Assembly: GCA_023257625.1 (NCBI GenBank)
Contig: JALRBW010000050.1
Span: forward strand, 1-37,540
Length of the DNA stretch: 37,540 nucleotides
Direction: 5' to 3'
From: Flavobacteriaceae bacterium
Lineage (GTDB): Bacteria > Bacteroidota > Bacteroidia > Flavobacteriales > Flavobacteriaceae
Below are positions 32,875 through 37,540 of the stretch, one piece after another. Numbering within the stretch: position 1 is the first letter of the stretch; each line of letters starts with the position of its first letter. Position numbers and translations under genes: made by a program. A model generated the notes under the pieces. It ran no database searches. It worked only from the letters and a program-made list of their open reading frames with translations, and was not told where the DNA came from.

Positions 32875-34059
32875 ATGAATACCCTTGTAGATGATTTTTT
32901 ACGCTATCAAGCCAAAACCACTCCTCATCCTTTAGGCTTGTCTATCAAGAAGGCTAAAGGTGCCTATATTACTGATACTCAAGGAAAAAAATATCTTGAT
33001 TTTGTTGCAGGGGTTTCTGCATGTAGTTTAGGACATTGTCATCCAAAAGTGGTTCAGGCCATTCGTAAACAAGCAAAAAAATACCTTCACGTTATGGTAT
33101 ATGGGGAATTTGCTCAAGAACCAGCTGTTTTACTTTGTAAAGAATTACTGGAGCTTTTACCTTCATCGCACCAATCAGTATATTTAACAAATTCAGGAAC
33201 AGAAGCTATTGAAGGAGCATTAAAAATGGCCAAACGAGCCACTGGAAGAAGTGAGCTTATAGGAGCAGAAAACAGTTACCATGGAAGCACACAAGGAGCT
33301 CTTAGCTTATTAGGTAGAGAGCATCAAAAAAAAGCTTATCGTCCGTTATTACCAGATATAGGATTTATTCGGTTCAATAATGAAAATGATTTAGAACGCA
33401 TTACTACTAAAACAGCTGCTGTTCTTCTTGAAACAATTCAAGGTGGAGCTGGTTTTATTCTTCCACAAAAAGACTATTTAAAAAAGGTAAAAAAACGCTG
33501 CGAAACTGTAGGTGCCTTGCTTATTTTAGATGAAATTCAACCAGGTTTTGGACGGACAGGTAGATTTTTTGGATATGAACATTTTGAAATTGAACCTGAT
33601 ATTGTGGTCATGGGTAAAGGTATGGGAGGTGGTCTACCGGTAGGGGCATTCAGTGCCTCTCATGAACTCATGAGCGTCTTAGAAGAACATCCCAAACTTG
33701 GCCATATTACTACCTTTGGCGGAAACCCTTTAATTGCTGCCGCTTGTTTAGCTACTTTACGTCAGATAAGAGACAGTTCTATACTTTCTGATATAGCCGA
33801 AAAAGAAACGCTATTTCGAACTGAATTACAGCATCCTAAAATACAATCTATTCGAGGAAAAGGTTTAATGTTAGCTATTATGCTAGACAGTCCAGAGAGT
33901 GTTTCTAAAGTTATATTAAATGGAATTGATCGAGGGTTACTTTTATTTTGGCTACTTTGGGAAAAAAGTGCAATACGTATTTCACCACCGTTAACCCTTA
34001 CTCATAAAGAAATAAAAAAAGGCTGTACAATTTTACGTTCATTATTAGATGAACTATAA
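32875..34059 (+). CDS. Class III pyridoxal-phosphate aminotransferase
   Basis: PLP-dependent transaminase of 394 residues in the group with acetylornithine and 4-aminobutyrate aminotransferases. Visible: TNSGTEAIEGALKMAKRATG (PLP phosphate site), ENSYHGSTQGA, LILDEIQPGFGRTG with Asp219, DIVVMGKGMGGGLPVGA with the Schiff-base Lys248, and TTFGGNPLIAAA. The substrate is not resolved; this family member next to purA and OstA-like genes in flavobacteria is only called aspartate aminotransferase family protein. It starts immediately behind the OstA-like stop codon. Confidence 0.92.
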   Translation: MNTLVDDFLRYQAKTTPHPLGLSIKKAKGAYITDTQGKKYLDFVAGVSACSLGHCHPKVVQAIRKQAKKYLHVMVYGEFAQEPAVLLCKELLELLPSSHQSVYLTNSGTEAIEGALKMAKRATGRSELIGAENSYHGSTQGALSLLGREHQKKAYRPLLPDIGFIRFNNENDLERITTKTAAVLLETIQGGAGFILPQKDYLKKVKKRCETVGALLILDEIQPGFGRTGRFFGYEHFEIEPDIVVMGKGMGGGLPVGAFSASHELMSVLEEHPKLGHITTFGGNPLIAAACLATLRQIRDSSILSDIAEKETLFRTELQHPKIQSIRGKGLMLAIMLDSPESVSKVILNGIDRGLLLFWLLWEKSAIRISPPLTLTHKEIKKGCTILRSLLDEL

Positions 34060-34076
34060 ATTAAAGTGTTAATTAA

Positions 34077-34111
34077 TTTGTTAAAAACAACCCTAGATTG
34101 TAATACATTTG
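34077..34111 (+). promoter_or_regulatory. Probable promoter of the TPR protein gene
   Basis: TTTG at 34077-34080 and TACATTTG at 34104-34111, with a 23-base spacer, a little longer than usual. The -7 box is an exact match. The leader to the ATG at 34156 would be about 38 bases, longer than for most genes here. Confidence 0.5.
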
Positions 34112-34155
34112 CGCTTTTCAAGTCTTTACTTTTAAGATAAGAACTAAACCCCATT

Positions 34156-35505
34156 ATGCTAAATTATAATTCTGAAGAAATTCAATCTTCAATTACAAAG
34201 TTTGAAAAAATGCTCAAAACCAATTTGATTTATTTTTTCGACGCCCAAGAGTTTGAAGATATTATAATACATTATTTGGGAAATGGTGAACACCAATTAG
34301 CAAAAAAGGCCCTTAAAATGGGGCTTGATCAGCATCCCACCAGCCTAGAAATTATGCTCCTTCAAAGTGAAGTTTTTATCATGGATGAAAAATTTGAAGC
34401 AGCACTAGAATTGCTTGAATATGTTGAAAAATTTACTCCTTTTGATGAGGAAATTGCTTTACAAAAAGCAAGTATCGCTTCAAAAAAAGGAGACCATTCT
34501 ACGGCTATACAATGCTTGCATCTTGCGCTAGAGCTGTCTGAAGATCCGATTGAAATTTGGAATTTACTTGGAATGGAACATCTATTGGCAGAAGAATATC
34601 AAAAAGCCGTTTACTTTTTTAAGAATTGTATTTCTGAAAATCCTGACGATTATCCTTCTCTATACAACCTACTTTTCTGTTACGAACAGCTTGAGCAGGA
34701 TGATTTAGCTATCGAGGCACTTAATGAAATTTTAGAAGAGGATCCTTATTGTGAAGTTGCTTGGCACCACTTAGGTAAATTATTTTTTAATGCTGGTAAA
34801 ATGAAGGAAGCCCTCTCAGCTTTTGATTTTGCTATCATTAGTGATGACACATTTACTGGAGCGTATATTGAAAAGGGGAAAGTTTTAGAACACTTAGGAA
34901 AAATAAATGAAGCTATTGAAAACTATGAGTATGTGCTAACTACTCAAGAGCCCAATGCTTTTATTTTAATGAGTATTGGAAAGTGTCACGAAAAATTAGG
35001 AAACCATAGTTTAGCTCTTCGCTATTATTTAAAATCTGTAAAAGTAGAACCAGGGAATGAAAAAGGTTGGGAAAAATTAATTGATTTCTACCTTTTTGTT
35101 GGAGAAGAAAAAAAGGCAAAATTTCATTTAAAAAACGCTCTTGAAATTAACAGTGATTCAATTTTACTTTGGCAAAAAAACGCTGAATTATACTTGAAAC
35201 TTAATAAAAAAGACAAGGCAATTGCAGCATATATTGAACTTCTTGACCTTGGCCAGTATGATTTGGACACCGTATTAAAAGTATTGAATCTCCAACTTGA
35301 ATTATTTCGTTGGGAAGATGCATTTACCTTAGCTGAAGAAGCTAATAGTGCATTCCCTGATACAATTTCTATTCAATTAAGGCTATTTGGTTGCTGTTTA
35401 CAACTCAATAAAAAAGAACAAGCAAAATCAATTTTAAATTGGGATACACTTACTAAAGAACAAAAAGAAGAATTTAAATTATTCTTTCCAAAGCTTAAAT
35501 TTTAA
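34156..35505 (+). CDS. Tetratricopeptide repeat protein
   Basis: 449 residues with no signal peptide or membrane helix, made almost wholly of TPR helix pairs. Typical units: SLEIMLLQSEVFIMDEKFEA, EIWNLLGMEHLLAEEYQKAV, CEVAWHHLGKLFFNAGKMKE, AFILMSIGKCHEKLGNHSLA and NEKGWEKLIDFYLFVGEEKK. It is expected to be a cytoplasmic scaffold for protein contacts; the partner is unknown. It is found ahead of the DUF368 pair in other flavobacteria, which hints at a link with cell-envelope carrier lipids but does not prove it. It is acidic overall. Confidence 0.92.
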   Translation: MLNYNSEEIQSSITKFEKMLKTNLIYFFDAQEFEDIIIHYLGNGEHQLAKKALKMGLDQHPTSLEIMLLQSEVFIMDEKFEAALELLEYVEKFTPFDEEIALQKASIASKKGDHSTAIQCLHLALELSEDPIEIWNLLGMEHLLAEEYQKAVYFFKNCISENPDDYPSLYNLLFCYEQLEQDDLAIEALNEILEEDPYCEVAWHHLGKLFFNAGKMKEALSAFDFAIISDDTFTGAYIEKGKVLEHLGKINEAIENYEYVLTTQEPNAFILMSIGKCHEKLGNHSLALRYYLKSVKVEPGNEKGWEKLIDFYLFVGEEKKAKFHLKNALEINSDSILLWQKNAELYLKLNKKDKAIAAYIELLDLGQYDLDTVLKVLNLQLELFRWEDAFTLAEEANSAFPDTISIQLRLFGCCLQLNKKEQAKSILNWDTLTKEQKEEFKLFFPKLKF

Positions 35506-35543
35506 AAGATTATACAAACTGGGTTCGGTTAAGAATGTATTCC

Positions 35544-35551
35544 TAACTTTG
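35544..35551 (+). promoter_or_regulatory. Probable -7 promoter box of the DUF368 pair
   Basis: TAACTTTG, an exact TAnnTTTG match, 16 bases before the ATG at 35568, with no good -33 element. Confidence 0.5.
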
Positions 35552-35567
35552 CTTTAATATCCAGTAA

Positions 35568-36500
35568 ATGAAATATTTTAATTTATTCATCAAAGGAATG
35601 TTTATGGGTGCAGCAGACCTTGTTCCAGGAGTTTCTGGAGGAACTATTGCATTAATTATGGGTATATATAAAGAACTTATAGATAGCATAAATGGAATAT
35701 CCTGGTCTTTAATAAAAACCCTACCTCAAAAAGGAATAAAAAAAACATGGAAAGAGGCCAATGGCTCTTTTTTACTCTCAACTTTTAGTGGTATTCTAAC
35801 CAGTATTCTGCTTTTATCTAGACTTTTAGAATGGCTTTTTGAAAATGAACCTATTATTCTATGGTCTTTTTTTTTCGGACTTCTTGTGGCAAGTATATTC
35901 ATTTTAATTAAGCGATATTTAACATTCTCTCTACCAAATACTGTGTTACTTTTGCTAGGAGCTACACTAGCCTTTTGGAGCACACAATTAAATGGAGTTC
36001 AAAATGATACCTCATTACTTTACCTTTTTTTTTGTGGATTTATAGCTATTTCAGCAATGATTTTACCAGGTTTATCAGGAGCCTATTTATTGGTTATTCT
36101 TGGGGTATATCAATTCATTTTATCGCGAGTTCGGCTAGCTCAAGAAATTATATTTAATTTTAATTTAGATCAATTTATAGACTTAGCTAATGTCTTGGGG
36201 GTTTTTATTTTGGGTATAATTGTAGGAATAAAATTATTTTCAAAATTTCTTTCCTGGCTACTTCACAGATATCCCCAGAAAACTATAGCTGTACTCATCG
36301 GATTAATGGGTGGCGCCCTACATAAGGTTTGGCCTTGGCAAAATAGTGAAACAATAAATGGATTAGAAAAAACTTTTGCTGTATTACCTCAATATTTCGA
36401 GGGGAATTCAATTCAGCTTGGAAAAGCTTTTCTTTTTGCTTTTATTGGTTTTGGTTTTCTTTTTTTATTAGAAAATCGAAAAGGAATTTCAAAAACATGA
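35568..36500 (+). CDS. DUF368 polyprenyl-phosphate transporter (PopT family)
   Basis: Multi-pass membrane protein of 310 residues with two related halves. The first carries GAADLVPGVSGGTIAL (14-29) and the second AMILPGLSGAYLL (163-175), the DUF368 inverted-repeat motifs. Members of DUF368 (PopT) have been shown to return undecaprenyl phosphate across the cytoplasmic membrane, so it likely recycles carrier lipid for peptidoglycan and surface polysaccharides. About eight hydrophobic segments are visible. Its stop overlaps the start of the second DUF368 gene by ATGA, so both are made together. It is complete and in register with the family length. Confidence 0.92.
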   Translation: MKYFNLFIKGMFMGAADLVPGVSGGTIALIMGIYKELIDSINGISWSLIKTLPQKGIKKTWKEANGSFLLSTFSGILTSILLLSRLLEWLFENEPIILWSFFFGLLVASIFILIKRYLTFSLPNTVLLLLGATLAFWSTQLNGVQNDTSLLYLFFCGFIAISAMILPGLSGAYLLVILGVYQFILSRVRLAQEIIFNFNLDQFIDLANVLGVFILGIIVGIKLFSKFLSWLLHRYPQKTIAVLIGLMGGALHKVWPWQNSETINGLEKTFAVLPQYFEGNSIQLGKAFLFAFIGFGFLFLLENRKGISKT

Positions 36501-37363
36501 ACTTCAGATTTCAAAATCAATCCTTAAAAGAATCCTTTTTTTTAATTTTAAAAGGCATAGCAATGGGCGCTGCAAATAAGGTGCCTGGTGTTTCTGGAGG
36601 TATCGTTGCTTTGGTAGGTGGATTTTATGAAGAACTTATATTCTCATTTCAGCACCTTAATGCAAATGCTCTCAAGCTTCTTTTCAGTGGACGTTTTCGC
36701 TCTTTTTGGGAATATACGAATGCCCGGTTTTTGTGTTTACTTTTTAGTGGAGTCCTTATCAGTTATTTCAGTGTATCGCTTTTTCTTGATTATGCACTTG
36801 AACATTTTGAATTAGAAGTATTTGGTGCTTTTTTTGGAATGATTTTAGCTTCACTTTACTATATTTCAAAAGACATAAAGCAATGGAATAAACGTTTATT
36901 AAGTTTTTCTTTACTTGGATTTGTCTTAGGAATTTGGTTAAGTTTTTCAAACCCAACCGTAGAAAATGATCATCTTTTATTTGTTTTTTTTTGTGGTATT
37001 ATAAGTGTCTCAGGAATGACTATACCTGGCCTTTCAGGTTCATTTTTATTGCTTATTTTAGGAAATTATAACCTTCTGTTGGTAGATTCCGTTAATGCGT
37101 TGTTTGAGGTATTAACTCATATAATTGCACTTGATTTTTCAAAATTTAATGACTCTATTAACCAGAGACTACTTCGTATTTTATTTGTCTTTTTTATAGG
37201 AGCTCTAAGTGGACTTATTTTATTTGCTAATGGGATCAAATGGGTACTTATTAAATACCCCAAGTTTACCATTGCTACAATAATAGGATTCATCGCTGGA
37301 AGTTTACCCTTAGTTTATCCATGGAAAGTTAAAACCTTTGAGACTGATTTTAAGGGTAATTGA
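36497..37363 (+). CDS. Second DUF368 transporter, truncated at its 3' end
   Basis: Paralog of the upstream gene, 288 residues as written. It has GAANKVPGVSGGIVAL (24-39) and GMTIPGLSGSFLL (173-185). The upstream copy continues about 53 residues past its WPW motif (255-257), but here only 12 residues follow YPW (274-276) before a stop at 37361-37363, where the base composition changes sharply. The last membrane segment is therefore missing, and the final residues may already be foreign. In relatives the pair is followed by aroE, which is absent here. I regard the stop as an artefact of a chimeric joint rather than a real end. Confidence 0.82.
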   Translation: MNFRFQNQSLKESFFLILKGIAMGAANKVPGVSGGIVALVGGFYEELIFSFQHLNANALKLLFSGRFRSFWEYTNARFLCLLFSGVLISYFSVSLFLDYALEHFELEVFGAFFGMILASLYYISKDIKQWNKRLLSFSLLGFVLGIWLSFSNPTVENDHLLFVFFCGIISVSGMTIPGLSGSFLLLILGNYNLLLVDSVNALFEVLTHIIALDFSKFNDSINQRLLRILFVFFIGALSGLILFANGIKWVLIKYPKFTIATIIGFIAGSLPLVYPWKVKTFETDFKGN

Positions 37364-37370
37364 TTGACGC
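37350..37370. other. Probable chimeric assembly junction
   Basis: AT-rich flavobacterial sequence changes within about 15 bases to GC-rich sequence with a codon use dominated by GCC, CGC, GGC and CTG. A TTGATTGA direct repeat lies at the change point (37360-37367). The left gene is cut short and the right gene has no start. No tRNA, integrase, att site or insertion sequence is seen. A real recent insertion cannot be excluded from the window alone. Confidence 0.78.
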
Positions 37371-37540
37371 CGCCAAGCGCGGGCTTGATCGGCTGGAAGA
37401 GGCAGCGCGCAACGCCAATGGGCAGGCCACAAGCAAAAGCCGCGAAATCGGCAATTTGCGCCGGGCTTTGCTGGCGCGCGCCGATGAATTAAACCCGGAC
37501 TTTGCCGCTGCGCGCGCTGCCTATGCTGGCGACACGGCAC
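37363..37540 (+). CDS. Foreign partial gene, phage-like alphaproteobacterial protein fragment
   Basis: A continuous frame of 59 codons, open to the window end, starting in the middle of a protein. It reads IDAAKRGLDRLEEAARNANG, then SREIGNLRRALLARADE and ends PDFAAARAAYAGDTA. The combination of a (L/I)DxxKRGLD start, an LRRALL helix and ARAAYAG is a pattern I associate with large phage or prophage proteins of alphaproteobacteria, but I cannot name the family. High-GC codon choice differs from every other gene here. The minus-strand frame over the same region is arginine and proline rich and looks like a shadow. Confidence 0.55.
   Translation, partial: MDAAKRGLDRLEEAARNANGQATSKSREIGNLRRALLARADELNPDFAAARAAYAGDTA

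Noticed and set aside
37310-37540. Minus-strand 76-codon frame at the window end
   Set aside because: It spans the composition joint, is Arg/Pro/Ala-rich as expected for a shadow of high-GC DNA, and the plus-strand frame gives a more protein-like sequence.
37364-37540. Integrated prophage at the window end
   Set aside because: No integrase, attachment site or tRNA target at the boundary, and the composition contrast with the host is extreme. A chimeric joint explains the facts more simply, though not finally.

Overview
The window is AT-rich DNA from a member of the Bacteroidota, almost certainly a Flavobacteriaceae-type bacterium, up to about position 37,360. Support for this: promoters of the Bacteroidota form (TTTG-N19-TAnnTTTG); almost no Shine-Dalgarno sequences; many lipoproteins with short signal peptides; and gene orders I recognise from flavobacteria (parA-parB-DUF5683-dapB-lepB-WbqC; TPR-ribH-small protein-mutL-rhomboid-rhomboid-EEP; recF-lipoprotein-DUF721; ndk/nrnA-gldI-PPIase; spoT-fur-purA-OstA-aminotransferase; TPR-DUF368-DUF368). 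The tight packing and very short intergenic spaces would fit a streamlined marine lineage, but that is inference. The last ~180 bases are GC-rich and code for a different, alphaproteobacterial or phage-like protein. I read this as a chimeric assembly joint.

Layout. 1-6,330: stress and envelope genes: a Cu/Zn superoxide dismutase lipoprotein, an acyltransferase and a CoA-type NUDIX hydrolase on the minus strand, a cyclophilin lipoprotein, OxyR, a 64-residue unknown, and a PadR regulator paired with a PspC-domain membrane protein. 6,341-6,548: two tandem proline tRNAs (TGG and GGG) behind a textbook promoter, then a 354-base AT-rich spacer. 6,903-8,754: a PQQ-type sugar dehydrogenase, its cytochrome c and a DivIC/FtsB-like division protein, joined by start/stop overlaps. 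8,857-14,198: the parA-parB-DUF5683-dapB-lepB-WbqC run. 14,195-20,228 (minus): two transcription units, TPR-ribH and a five-gene run of small membrane protein, mutL, two rhomboids and an EEP-family protein.

20,323-25,317: recF, a small lipoprotein and a DUF721 (DciA-like) protein; ndk on the minus strand; then nrnA-gldI-dual-domain PPIase, ending in the only strong intrinsic terminator seen. 25,318-29,453: a DUF3810 membrane protein, a SpoU/TrmH methyltransferase and a long Rel/SpoT. 29,481-34,059: fur, purA, an OstA/LptA-like protein and a class III aminotransferase. 34,156-37,363: a TPR protein and two DUF368 proteins (polyprenyl-phosphate carriers), the second cut off at the joint.

Nearly all genes are chromosomal core genes: redox defence, proline tRNAs, chromosome segregation and repair, lipid and LPS handling, protein export and folding, and the stringent response. 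I see no CRISPR array, insertion sequence, toxin-antitoxin pair or phage-defence system, and no clearly novel multi-gene system. The points that most deserve a second look are the chimeric end, a terminator that directly abuts a start codon, divergent promoters buried in each other's genes, a MutL without the canonical endonuclease motifs, and a PadR gene with two inverted repeats over its promoter.
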